Positions 18,090-25,688 of a stretch of DNA of 45,417 bases are shown piece by piece. The notes under the pieces were generated by a model that searched no databases, was not told the DNA's origin, and worked only from the letters and a program-made list of their open reading frames with translations. The translations under genes were made by a program, and so were the position numbers. Origin of the DNA: an uncultured Coriobacteriia bacterium (GTDB lineage Bacteria; Actinomycetota; Coriobacteriia; Anaerosomatales; PALSA-660); NCBI GenBank assembly GCA_903831865.1, contig CAIKZH010000059.1, positions 1-45,417 of the forward strand, read 5' to 3'. How positions within the stretch are numbered: position 1 is the stretch's first letter; each line of letters starts with the position of its first letter.

Positions 18090-18794
18090 TCATGCCAAAG
18101 GCCTGCTCTGAGCCATCCCGGGTCGCCGAGGCAGCTTGGCGATCCCTCCCCCAGTGCGCTGGTAGATCACCAACACCCGGGCGGCGTCCAGGCCGGGGAC
18201 AGAGACAGGCCACAGCTGTCCGGGTCCCATCCCACACAATGGGGCGGCCGCGTCGGCGGCGCGGAGTTCCTCCTGACTCGGCGCGCCCTTCAAGCAGATG
18301 AGCGATCCGTTCATGGCGAGGAGGGGCGCGGCGAGTTCCACCAGTGAAGCGAGTCGTGCGACGGCCCGCGCCGTGACAGCGGCGTAGGATCCTGCATGGT
18401 CCACGGCGAGCTCCTCCGCCCGAAGCGGTCGGACCGTGGCATTCAGGCACAACCTCCCGACGACCTCCTGGAGGAACTCGGCCTTCTTCTTGGTGGATTC
18501 GACGAGTTCCGCAGTGCGCCCGGTCAAGACGCTCAATGGAATGCCTGGGTATCCTGCTCCCGTGCCGATGTCGGCGAAGGGACCTGCCGGCGCTCGAGTC
18601 AACGCTTCCGTGGCGGCACAGCTGTCCAGCACGTGTAGGACGACCGCGTCCTCTGGCCTCACGGCCGTAAGATTGAGCGTCCGATTCTGCGCCATGACAG
18701 CTTCCAGATGAGCCGCGAGCTGTGCCGCCTGCGCCGACGTGACTTCCAGGCCCATTCGGGAGAGACCGGCCGAGATGCGTTCTGCTGGATCCAT
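18090..18794 (-). CDS. rsmG: 16S rRNA (guanine-527-N7)-methyltransferase RsmG
   Basis: A 234-residue SAM-dependent methyltransferase that modifies G527 of 16S rRNA; loss of this enzyme in other bacteria gives low-level streptomycin resistance. Signatures are NLTAVR (residues about 41-46), HVLDSCA, FADIGTGAGYPGIPLSVL (SAM loop), VESTKKKAEFL and AVTARAVARL. The ATG at 18794 has no ribosome binding site but lies six bases from a TATGAT box, so the mRNA is probably leaderless. It heads the rsmG-parA-parB set, an arrangement common next to origins. Confidence 0.95.
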   Translation of the reverse strand: MDPAERISAGLSRMGLEVTSAQAAQLAAHLEAVMAQNRTLNLTAVRPEDAVVLHVLDSCAATEALTRAPAGPFADIGTGAGYPGIPLSVLTGRTAELVESTKKKAEFLQEVVGRLCLNATVRPLRAEELAVDHAGSYAAVTARAVARLASLVELAAPLLAMNGSLICLKGAPSQEELRAADAAAPLCGMGPGQLWPVSVPGLDAARVLVIYQRTGGGIAKLPRRPGMAQSRPLA

Positions 18795-18800
18795 ACCGCA

Positions 18801-18830
18801 ATCATAGCAGGCGGGCCTGCCGGCGTTTCA
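18801..18830 (-). promoter_or_regulatory. Extended -10 promoter of rsmG-parAB
   Basis: On the minus strand TGC precedes TATGAT (18806-18801), giving a TGnTATGAT extended -10. The A of the rsmG ATG is seven bases after the box, where transcription would begin. The -35 position (about 18824-18830) falls within parS site 1, so bound ParB should compete with RNA polymerase. Confidence 0.6.
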
Positions 18831-18839
18831 CGTGAAACA
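18824..18839. promoter_or_regulatory. parS site 1
   Basis: GTTTCACGTGAAAC at 18825-18838, a perfect 14-base palindrome and the near-universal ParB binding core. The outer pair of the 16-mer is C/A instead of T/A. It lies between rsmG and jag, about 3 kb from the origin. Confidence 0.95.
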
Positions 18840-18870
18840 CGGTCGGCGAACACACCATGCCACCATTCTG

Positions 18871-18886
18871 TGTTTCACGTGAAACA
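18871..18886. promoter_or_regulatory. parS site 2
   Basis: TGTTTCACGTGAAACA, a perfect 16-base palindrome identical to the canonical ParB site. It is 47 bases from site 1, centre to centre, i.e. about four and a half helical turns. Confidence 0.97.
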
Positions 18887-18923
18887 AGCGGGCTGGGTCC
18901 GCCCAGTGCCGTCTTGGCGAACG

Positions 18924-18951
18924 CCGGAGGCCCGCCGAGGCGGGCCTCCGG
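18924..18951 (-). terminator. Hairpin downstream of jag
   Basis: A perfect GC inverted repeat: GGAGGCCCGCC (18926-18936) and GGCGGGCCTCC (18939-18949), extended by two pairs outward. It lies 22 bases past the jag stop and closes the rpmH-to-jag operon. No T-run follows, so termination may need Rho or act as a roadblock. Confidence 0.6.
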
Positions 18952-18972
18952 GTGCCACTTGGCGGTGAGTCG

Positions 18973-19710
18973 CTACTTGGGAGTCACGACGACGGAGCGA
19001 GTCGGCTCTTCCCCCTCGCTGGCCGTCACGACCCGCCGATCGTCTCGAAGAGCGACATGGATGATCCGCCGCTCGTAGCTCGTCATCGGCCGCAGCTTGA
19101 CGGCACGCTTCTGTCGGTGGACTCGCTCTGCAGTGCGTCGCGCCATGTCCTCGAGCTTCTCGCGCCTGCGGCCGCGGTACCCCTCGACGTCGACCACAAC
19201 AGGGTAGCGGAAGCCGATCTTCCTGCTTGTGATCGCGCTGACCAGTGTCTGAAGCGCGTCGAGTGTCTTCCCGTGGCGACCGATCAGCATGCCGAGATCG
19301 CCCGACACGATGTCGAGGATGATCTCGCCTTCGTCGCCCTCGTACTCGTCGATGGCGGCCTCGATCCCAAAGCCCCCGAGAATCGCCTGGATAGCCTCCA
19401 CGGCGGTATCGGCGACCCCGTCCAGTTCTTCCTCGCTCAGCTTCGCGACCTCAGTCTCGACGCGAAGTCCCTCGGGAAGCTCTTCCTCTTCCTCGCCCTC
19501 TTGGGGCTCCTCACGGGAGAGGGCCTCGACGAAGTCAGGCTTCAGCCACACGCGGACTCGGGCCGCCTTGCCAGACGAGAAGACCCCGCGCGCGGCCTCC
19601 TGAAGGACCTCGAACTCCGCCGCATCCGCCTGGACGCCGAGTTCCTCCAGACCCGCGTCGACGGCTTCCTCGACCGAAGGACCCTCTGCGATAGTCTCGG
19701 TAAGCATCAT
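18973..19710 (-). CDS. jag: Jag/KhpB RNA-binding protein (Jag-N, KH, R3H)
   Basis: A 245-residue RNA-binding protein. The Jag-N domain is at about residues 1-60 (ETIAEGPSVEEAVDAGLEELG), then an acidic linker (EEPQEGEEEEELPEG). A KH domain carries GMLIGRHGKTLDALQTLV, and the R3H domain ends the protein with RPMTSYERRIIHVALRDD. KhpB proteins bind many transcripts and influence elongation and division in Gram-positive bacteria. The start is one of two adjacent ATGs (19710 or 19707), one base after the yidC stop, with GGAAG or AAGGGGG inside the end of yidC. The operon position after yidC is conserved in many bacteria. Confidence 0.94.
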   Translation of the reverse strand: MMLTETIAEGPSVEEAVDAGLEELGVQADAAEFEVLQEAARGVFSSGKAARVRVWLKPDFVEALSREEPQEGEEEEELPEGLRVETEVAKLSEEELDGVADTAVEAIQAILGGFGIEAAIDEYEGDEGEIILDIVSGDLGMLIGRHGKTLDALQTLVSAITSRKIGFRYPVVVDVEGYRGRRREKLEDMARRTAERVHRQKRAVKLRPMTSYERRIIHVALRDDRRVVTASEGEEPTRSVVVTPK

Positions 19711-19711
19711 G

Positions 19712-20449
19712 CTAGGCTTCCGCCCCCTTGGCACGCTCAAGCTTGCGCTGCATCAAGACCTGCTGCACTACCTGCCAGCCGCTGGACGTCACCCAGTAGA
19801 TCAGCACGCCGGCTGGATAGATGAACCCGATATAGAGCATGACCACAGCCATGATGGTCCCGGTGCGACGCTGCATCGGATCCTTCGTCATCAGGTACTG
19901 CGGTAGCCAGACGCTGAGCCCGAAGAGTGCGACGAAGATCATGTAGGGGAGCGCAGCCCAGATCCCAGCCAGGACTCCTGCTTTTGCGGCGGCGACGTAG
20001 ACCGCCTGCGGAGTCTTGGTAATATCTGGCAGAACCACCCAGAACGCCTTGCTGATCGTCGGGTGGGCTATCAGGTGAGCCAGCAGGTTGCCGGGCTTCT
20101 GCAGCGTCCCGCCGAGAACGCCGATGAGGGCGATGAAGAGCGGCATCTGGAGCAACAGGGGCAGACACCCGCCGAAGGGATTCACCTTGTTGTCCTGATA
20201 GAACTTCATCATCTCGGCCTGCTGCTTTTCCTTGTTGTTCTTGTACTTCTCTTGCAGGGCCTTGATCTTCGGCTGGATCGCCTGCAGCTCGTACATCGAC
20301 TTCGTCTGCTTGGAGGTGAGCGGCATCATCGCCAGCCTGAAGACCAGGGTCAGCAGGATGATCGCGAAGCCATAGTCATGGGTCCAACCATAGAAGAACT
20401 GCAGCACAGAGAAGATGATGCCGAGAAACCAACTCCAGATCGCTCCCAC
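19712..20449 (-). CDS. yidC: Membrane protein insertase YidC/Oxa1
   Basis: A 245-residue insertase of the short Gram-positive type that lacks the large periplasmic domain of proteobacterial YidC. The Oxa1 core has five hydrophobic segments; LVFRLAMMPLTSKQTKSM places the conserved Arg in the hydrophilic groove. It is followed by a charged hairpin (KYKNNKEKQQAEMMKFYQ) and NPFGGCLPLLLQMPLF. There is no lipobox cysteine near the N terminus, unlike SpoIIIJ. The start is a GTG with GGAGG eight to nine bases upstream. It acts with Sec or alone to insert membrane proteins. It lies between yidD and jag as is usual near origins. Confidence 0.95.
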   Translation of the reverse strand: MGAIWSWFLGIIFSVLQFFYGWTHDYGFAIILLTLVFRLAMMPLTSKQTKSMYELQAIQPKIKALQEKYKNNKEKQQAEMMKFYQDNKVNPFGGCLPLLLQMPLFIALIGVLGGTLQKPGNLLAHLIAHPTISKAFWVVLPDITKTPQAVYVAAAKAGVLAGIWAALPYMIFVALFGLSVWLPQYLMTKDPMQRRTGTIMAVVMLYIGFIYPAGVLIYWVTSSGWQVVQQVLMQRKLERAKGAEA

Positions 20450-20491
20450 TGAGCGAGCCTCCTTACTCGGGCCGCTTCGCGACCCAGGACA

Positions 20492-20758
20492 CTATCGTTT
20501 GCGAGGCTGTACGTCAGGCACGGGGTCATAGCCGCCGGGGTTGAACGGGTGGCAGCGCGCGATGCGCCGAAGCGCCAACCATCCTCCCTTGAGTACACCG
20601 AATCTCTCCACAGATGTTAGCGCATACGCTGAGCAGGTCGGGTAGAACCGGCACGAGGGGGGCAGAAGGGGCGAGATCGCCTTCCGGTAGACTCGGATGG
20701 CGCCCACCACCGCCGCCCGCAGCCCTCGAGAGACCAAGGTGGGGGCACGTTCGCTCAT
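20492..20758 (-). CDS. yidD: Membrane protein insertion efficiency factor YidD
   Basis: An 88-residue YidD. The family signature is complete: [20 protein letters not shown] with its cysteines, then [23 protein letters not shown]. YidD is a small amphipathic membrane-associated protein that helps YidC insert proteins. The ATG overlaps the rnpA stop (ATGA), which sets the start and implies coupling. Confidence 0.95.
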   Translation of the reverse strand: MSERAPTLVSRGLRAAVVGAIRVYRKAISPLLPPSCRFYPTCSAYALTSVERFGVLKGGWLALRRIARCHPFNPGGYDPVPDVQPRKR

Positions 20759-21093
20759 GACACGACGCCCGCCCCCCGCAGCCCGGCCTGGAGATCGCCG
20801 TCCAACTCCGCGGGTGATGCGGATCGGGTTCCCGGTCGTGCGATGACGGCGACGTCCCTCCCCGGCCACGGCCCGGCGGCCCGGCGCACCATCTCCCTCA
20901 TCACCCGCTTGCAGCGATTGCGAACGACGGCACCACCCAGCTTCTTGCCTGCGATGAAGACGACGCGACCCCGCGGGTCTCCCGATCCAGGAGTCGGCGA
21001 TGCGAGGATGACCAGCAGCCGGCTGCTGCTACGCCGACCGTGTCTGAACAGAGTGTCGATGTCGCCCCGTGAAGTGAGCGTCCGCAAACTCAT
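20755..21093 (-). CDS. rnpA: Ribonuclease P protein component
   Basis: A 112-residue basic protein that binds the RNase P RNA and helps mature the 5' ends of tRNAs. The RNR motif is present as [16 protein letters not shown] (about residues 56-71), and the N terminus [20 protein letters not shown] is typical. It follows rpmH by 39 bases and overlaps yidD by four. Confidence 0.95.
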   Translation of the reverse strand: MSLRTLTSRGDIDTLFRHGRRSSSRLLVILASPTPGSGDPRGRVVFIAGKKLGGAVVRNRCKRVMREMVRRAAGPWPGRDVAVIARPGTRSASPAELDGDLQAGLRGAGVVS

Positions 21094-21132
21094 GCGCCTC
21101 CCGGCGTGGCAACTACCCGGGCGGGGCGCTGG

Positions 21133-21267
21133 CTAGGCGCTCAGGACCTTGCGTCCCTTACGGCGTCTGGCTGCGAGAACCGCTCGACCGCCTGCGGTGG
21201 CCATGCGTGCGCGAAAGCCGTGCGTCTTCGCACGTCTCCGGTTGTTCGGCTGGAAGGTCCGCTTCAT
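21133..21267 (-). CDS. rpmH: Ribosomal protein bL34
   Basis: A 44-residue ribosomal protein of the large subunit. The sequence begins [19 protein letters not shown] and continues with the usual [20 protein letters not shown], ending KVLSA. Every part matches bL34. No strong Shine-Dalgarno is present directly upstream. It is first in the rpmH-rnpA-yidD-yidC-jag operon. Confidence 0.97.
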   Translation of the reverse strand: MKRTFQPNNRRRAKTHGFRARMATAGGRAVLAARRRKGRKVLSA

Positions 21268-21346
21268 AGAAGGTCACTCGATCCCTTTGAGGGCGTGGTC
21301 ATAGTCGTCAGAAGGCGTACGCGCCGCTCGGGCGCAGAGCCGCACG

Positions 21347-21376
21347 ATTGTAGCGTCGGGTCATCAAGGGTGTCAA
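21347..21376 (-). promoter_or_regulatory. Strong promoter of the rpmH operon
   Basis: Consensus TTGACA (21376-21371), an 18-base spacer and TACAAT (21352-21347) on the minus strand. This is the best promoter match in the window, as expected for a ribosomal protein gene. The transcript would start about 73 bases before rpmH. Confidence 0.85.
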
Positions 21377-21494
21377 CGAACTCGGGCCCGTTCGAGACGC
21401 GCTGGGCTTCGTCAAGCTCGTGATCCGCCCTGTCCGGCGGGCGTCATGCCGTCGTTGGTGGTTTTCGGGCGGCCGGTGAAGAAACTGTGAAATC

Positions 21495-21878
21495 TGTGGA
21501 TACTGTGGAAAACGCAGGATTCCAACGCGTTTCGCCTGTGGATAACTTGGTCGACGACGTTGTGAGCCAACGGGCGCTCTGGTAGAATCCGCGGCGTCGT
21601 TGACACGGTCTTAAGAGTAGCTCGCACCTTCAAAACCCCTGTTCAGAGGCGTGGTCGTCTCATCGAGCTCTTCATGCGCCCCCGCTCCTCCCTGGCTGTT
21701 ATCCACAGTCTCGAGGGAAGTGCGGGGGCACTGTCGTCCCTTATCCACAGTCGGGCTCGCGGAACGGCTTCGGAAAGCCCGCGATCGCTGCGCTACACCC
21801 GCTACCTACGCTTTCGTCCTGTCGTGGAGACACGCGGGCATCGCAGTTATGCACAGTTGTGGAAAGTTCTGTGGATAA
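21495..21878. other. oriC: Replication origin, DnaA-box cluster upstream of dnaA
   Basis: DnaA boxes lie in both orientations. Perfect TTATCCACA is at 21699-21707 and 21741-21749, and its complement TGTGGATAA at 21537-21545 and 21870-21878. Near matches are TGTGGATAC 21495-21503, TGTGGAAAA 21504-21512, TTATGCACA 21847-21855 and TTGTGGAAA 21857-21865. The stretch 21268-22029 has no convincing gene apart from the boxes and two opposing promoters. Strand bias of genes also turns over here. No long AT-rich unwinding element is obvious. Confidence 0.85.
21560..21588 (+). promoter_or_regulatory. Promoter toward the ATPase/HTH gene and dnaA
   Basis: TTGTGA (21560-21565), a 17-base spacer and TAGAAT (21583-21588) on the plus strand. 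The transcript would run through five DnaA boxes before the first gene, giving a leader of over 400 bases and a route for DnaA autoregulation. Confidence 0.55.
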
Positions 21879-22028
21879 CTCACGAATCCGCAGGTCGCCG
21901 GCTCTCAATGGTTTCCGGTCGCCGTGCAAGCCACAAGATGGATACGCCTCTGACCTGCGGGTTCGCATTTCGATGATCGGCTGAGGTTGTGGACGACGGG
22001 ACGGACGAGACGGGGGGCGCGACAAGGG

Positions 22029-22826
22029 GTGAAGCAGTTCTTCGATGATGACCAGAGACCGGGTCGCGTCAGGCCCGGGACTGCTTCGCGGGGCGACCTG
22101 CTCCTTGTCAGTGCGAACCGGGCGGGCGCCCGTATCGCTGTCTACGACGGACTCATCGCGGCGCCCCGCGTGGAGGATGTCGCGGCCGACGATCTGGGCG
22201 ATGCGATCGAGCAGCTCGCGTCACGTACATACAACATCGCGAGAGACAGGGGCGGTCCCATCCCATACACGATCATCCGCGAGGTCTCTGAGAACCTGAT
22301 CCACGCGGGCTTCCGTGAAGTCGTCGTGACCATCCTCGACGATGGCTTCACCATCCGATTCGCGGACCAGGGCCCTGGGATCCCCGACAAGGAGAAGGCG
22401 TTCCTTCCCGGGTTCTCGACCGCCACGGGCGACATGAAGCGTGTGATCCGCGGTGTGGGCTCCGGGCTACCGATCGTCCGGGAGACTCTATCCTTCACCG
22501 GCGGCACAGTCGACGTCGACGACAACATCTCGTGCGGCACGGTGGTGACGTTGCACGCCCCGCGACCTAAAGACACGGAGCCGGCACCGGAAGCGCCGCC
22601 TCCGGTGCCGCGCCTGAGTGACCGGCAGAAGCACGTCCTGTCGATCATTCTCGAGAGCGGCGCGGCGGGGCCTTCCGCACTTTCCAGGGAGCTCGAGGTG
22701 GGAGTGGCGACCGCATACCGCGACCTGGCTCTTCTCGAGGAAGCGGGTCTCATCGCGGCCGATGAGAACGGCAAACGGCGACTCACCGAGTTCGGTGTCT
22801 CATGCCTGGAGCGGGTGTTCGAATGA
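22029..22826 (+). CDS. GHKL (SpoIIAB/RsbW-like) ATPase fused to a helix-turn-helix
   Basis: A protein of about 265 residues placed between the origin boxes and dnaA. The middle is a GHKL ATPase: N box IREVSENLIHAGF with Glu88 and Asn89, G1 box ADQGPGIPD with Asp113, and G2 box RGVGSGLPIV near 141-149, as in anti-sigma kinases and histidine kinases. There is no phospho-acceptor domain. After a proline-rich linker, residues about 195-260 form a winged helix (LSDRQKHVLSIILESG ... VATAYRDLALLEEAGLI), of the DeoR/ArsR-like type. The start is uncertain: GTG 22029 has only GGGGGG at 12 bases, and TTG 21987 is possible. The dnaA gene begins 24 bases after its stop, so the two are likely cotranscribed. 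I do not know a defined function. Confidence 0.8.
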   Translation: MKQFFDDDQRPGRVRPGTASRGDLLLVSANRAGARIAVYDGLIAAPRVEDVAADDLGDAIEQLASRTYNIARDRGGPIPYTIIREVSENLIHAGFREVVVTILDDGFTIRFADQGPGIPDKEKAFLPGFSTATGDMKRVIRGVGSGLPIVRETLSFTGGTVDVDDNISCGTVVTLHAPRPKDTEPAPEAPPPVPRLSDRQKHVLSIILESGAAGPSALSRELEVGVATAYRDLALLEEAGLIAADENGKRRLTEFGVSCLERVFE

Positions 22827-22850
22827 TGGTCGTGGAGGTGGCTGATACAG

Positions 22851-24296
22851 ATGCAGCAGCTTGAGGAATCAACCCCGGTCGAGGTCGACGCCGCCGTCCG
22901 CGACCTCTGGTCACGTGCGCTCGACGTAGTCCGGGGCGAACTGAACGAACTCGTGTTCAAGACGTGGTTCCACGACACCGAGCCGCTCGGCCTGGTGGGA
23001 ACGGACATCCTCGTCTCCGTCTCGAACACGTGGGGCCGGGACTGGCTCAAGAACCGGTATTCCGGATTGCTGTCCGCGGCGCTCAGCCAGATGTCCGGTC
23101 ACGCGATGGGAGTCCAGTTCGTGGTGCGCCAGGCGCCCGGAACGATCGATCAGCAGCCGGCCGCGGTAGAGGAGACGTTCCCGGCTCGCGACGAGGACCT
23201 CGCTCCCCAGATCTCCGAGCCAGCGAGCGATGCGGGCATCTCGCCTCGGGACCCGGGGGCGTCCTCGGACCTCAGCATGCGCTACACCTTCGACCGCTTC
23301 GTCGCCGGAGACTCGAACCGGCTTGCCTATCAGTGCGCGCTCGCCGTGGCGGAGACGCCCGTCTTCAAGTACAACCCTCTGTTCATGTACGGCGGCTCGG
23401 GTCTCGGCAAGACCCACCTGTTACAGGCTATAGGCAACTACATCATCACCTACTACCCTCACCTCAAGGTCCGGTATGTCGACGCCCAACACATGGTCGA
23501 CGACTTCACCGATGCGATCCGTTCGAAGAGCATGGACAGCTTCCGCAGACGCTACCGCGAGAACGATGTCCTGCTCGTGGACGACGTGCAGGCGCTCATC
23601 TCCAAGAAGGAGACCCAGGAGGAGTTCTTCCGGACGTTCAAGGTGCTTTCCGGGGGCAACAAGCAGATCGTGCTCACATCGGACCGCCCCCCCTACGAAC
23701 TCGAGACTCTGCACGAGCGTCTCATCAGCCGGTTCAACCACGGGATGATCGCCGACATCAACCCGCCTGAGCTTGAGACCCGCGTCGCGATTCTCAAGAA
23801 GAAGGTGGAGGCAGAGGGCGGAGCCGCGGTCCCCAACGACGTGCTCACCCTGATCGCCGAGCGAGCTTCGGCCAACGTCCGTGAGTTGGAGGGGGCGCTC
23901 ATCCGCGTGCGGGCGTACGCGGTGCTCACCCCCGACCGAACGATCACCGTCGAGCTCGCCCGCGACGTGCTGAAAGGCATGTTCCCTGACAGGGCGACCC
24001 GGCCGATCTCGGTGCACACCATCCAGAACGAGGTCTGCAAGTTCTTCGCGATCCCGATGACCGACCTGGTCAGCAACAAGAGGTCGCAGAACATCGTGTT
24101 CCCGCGACAGATCGCGATGTACCTCTCGCGTGAGTTGACCGATCTGTCACTTCCCCGGATCGGCGCGGAGTTCGGCGGCCGCGACCACACGACTGTCATC
24201 CATGCCAACGCCAAGATCACGCATCTGCTCACCGAGAGACGAGAGGTCCTCAACCAGATCCAGACCCTGACCAACTCGATCCGACAGAAGAGCTGA
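22851..24296 (+). CDS. dnaA: Chromosomal replication initiator DnaA
   Basis: A 481-residue AAA+ initiator that binds DnaA boxes and opens the origin. Domain I (residues 1-95, LVFKTWFHDTEPLGL) is followed by a variable linker. Domain III starts at YTFDRFVAGDSNRLAY with Walker A GGSGLGKTHLL, Walker B VLLVDDVQ, and RFNHGMIADINPP (arginine-finger region). Domain IV carries the box-recognition helix GGRDHTTVIHANAKI. The ATG at 22851 has GGAGGT about eleven bases upstream. It lies between two groups of DnaA boxes. Confidence 0.98.
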   Translation: MQQLEESTPVEVDAAVRDLWSRALDVVRGELNELVFKTWFHDTEPLGLVGTDILVSVSNTWGRDWLKNRYSGLLSAALSQMSGHAMGVQFVVRQAPGTIDQQPAAVEETFPARDEDLAPQISEPASDAGISPRDPGASSDLSMRYTFDRFVAGDSNRLAYQCALAVAETPVFKYNPLFMYGGSGLGKTHLLQAIGNYIITYYPHLKVRYVDAQHMVDDFTDAIRSKSMDSFRRRYRENDVLLVDDVQALISKKETQEEFFRTFKVLSGGNKQIVLTSDRPPYELETLHERLISRFNHGMIADINPPELETRVAILKKKVEAEGGAAVPNDVLTLIAERASANVRELEGALIRVRAYAVLTPDRTITVELARDVLKGMFPDRATRPISVHTIQNEVCKFFAIPMTDLVSNKRSQNIVFPRQIAMYLSRELTDLSLPRIGAEFGGRDHTTVIHANAKITHLLTERREVLNQIQTLTNSIRQKS

Positions 24297-24302
24297 GTGC
24301 GG

Positions 24303-24470
24303 TTGTGGACAGGCGTGTGGACAAAGGGGTCGCGGCCTGTGCGCAACAACCTCAGGTGTGTGGACAGAACAGCTCCCGTTTCGGATCCTGCACAGTCTCC
24401 ACAAACCCGTCCACAACCGCGACCCTCAAGAGACACACCTCACGACCTGCCAGGACGACACCTCTCCACA
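24303..24470. other. oriC: Second DnaA-box cluster, dnaA-dnaN spacer
   Basis: DnaA-box-like 9-mers with GAC in place of GAT: TTGTGGACA 24303-24311, TGTGGACAA 24316-24324, TGTGGACAG 24359-24367, and reverse forms ending TCCACA at 24395-24403, 24408-24416 and 24462-24470. They are weaker than the upstream set. A split origin on both sides of dnaA is known in Bacillus; the dnaA-dnaN spacer is the origin in mycobacteria and streptomycetes. Confidence 0.7.
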
Positions 24471-24488
24471 GAACGCACAGCCCGACGG

Positions 24489-24518
24489 TTACGACGATGT
24501 GCTGTAAGAAGCTAAGAC
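24489..24518 (+). promoter_or_regulatory. Possible dnaN promoter
   Basis: TTACGA (24489-24494), 18 bases, TAAGAC (24513-24518). The match is weak, but it is the best candidate in the 263-base spacer before dnaN. Confidence 0.3.
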
Positions 24519-24559
24519 CGTAGAAGACCGGACCATCACGACATCGGACAGGGGAGACC

Positions 24560-25669
24560 ATGAGACTCACGGTCGCGAGGGGTGCACTGCTCGAATCACT
24601 CAATGTCACGACGAAGGCCGTCTCGGCTCGGACGACGCTTCCGATCCTCTCCGGGGTCCTGCTCACCGCCGCCAAAGACGGCGTGGTGCTGCAGGCTACC
24701 GACCTGGAGGTCTCGGTCCGCAACACGGTCCCTGCTGAAGTCGAGACCGAGGGTTCCGCGGTCCTCCCGGGTCGGTTGTTCGCGGACCTCGTCCGCCGCT
24801 TGCCTGATGTCGCTCTGAGTCTCGATTCCTCCGGACCCGACAAGATCACACTCTCCTGTCGATCCGAGAAGGCCGGTGAGATCTCGTTCGAGTTGAGGAC
24901 TCTCTCTCCCGAGGACTTCCCGCGCTTCCCCGAGGTGACTCCGGAGTCCAGCGTCACCATCCCCACGGCACAGCTGTCGTCGATGGTGCGGCAGGTCACC
25001 AAGGCCGTGAGCCGCGATGAGGCCCGACCGATACTCACAGGGATCCTGCTCGTCATCGAAGGTGAAGAGATACGCATGGTCGCCACCGATTCCTACCGAC
25101 TCGCGGTGCGTACCGCGACAATGGAGGAGCCGGTGGCCGCACGCGTCGAAGTCATCGTTCCAGGCAAGGCGCTGGACGAAGTGTCCAAGATAGCCGCCGG
25201 CGCGGACGCCGTGACCCTGGGAGTCTCGGAGAACCAGGTCGTCTTCAGCGTCGGAACAACGGTCTACGTCACAAGACGGATCGAAGGGTCCTTCCCGAAC
25301 TATCGCCAGCTGATCCCGACCGAAGGCGAGACCTCCATGGTCATCGACCGGGAGGAGCTTCTCGAGGCGATCGGCCGCGTGTCGCTCCTTGCGCAGCACA
25401 ACGCCCCGTTGCGACTGAGAGTGGCGGACAGCACCCTCACGCTGACGGCGGCGACACAGGAAGTGGGCGAAGCGAGTGAGAGTCTGATGGCGGAGACCGA
25501 GGGCCAGCCGCTGGAGATCGGGTTCAACCACGCCTTCCTGCTCGATGGGGTCTCGGCCGCCGATGAGGAGAGGATCTCCTTCATGGCCTCAGGCCCTTTG
25601 AAGCCGGGGGTGTTCCGGTCGGGCGCCGGAGGCGAGTACACCTACCTGGTGATGCCGGTCCGTCCGTGA
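24560..25669 (+). CDS. dnaN: DNA polymerase III sliding clamp (beta subunit)
   Basis: A 369-residue beta clamp that encircles DNA and holds the replicase. All three clamp domains are present: MRLTVARGALLESLNVTTKAVSARTTLPIL at the N terminus (residues 1-30; family start), ATDSYRLAVRT in domain 2, and the C-terminal SGPLKPGVFRS ... YLVMPVR. The final VMPVR matches the usual VMPMR end. The start ATG has GGGGAG close upstream. It is 19 bases from recF. Confidence 0.98.
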   Translation: MRLTVARGALLESLNVTTKAVSARTTLPILSGVLLTAAKDGVVLQATDLEVSVRNTVPAEVETEGSAVLPGRLFADLVRRLPDVALSLDSSGPDKITLSCRSEKAGEISFELRTLSPEDFPRFPEVTPESSVTIPTAQLSSMVRQVTKAVSRDEARPILTGILLVIEGEEIRMVATDSYRLAVRTATMEEPVAARVEVIVPGKALDEVSKIAAGADAVTLGVSENQVVFSVGTTVYVTRRIEGSFPNYRQLIPTEGETSMVIDREELLEAIGRVSLLAQHNAPLRLRVADSTLTLTAATQEVGEASESLMAETEGQPLEIGFNHAFLLDGVSAADEERISFMASGPLKPGVFRSGAGGEYTYLVMPVRP

Positions 25670-25688
25670 TCTGGCGGACCGGTCGTTC

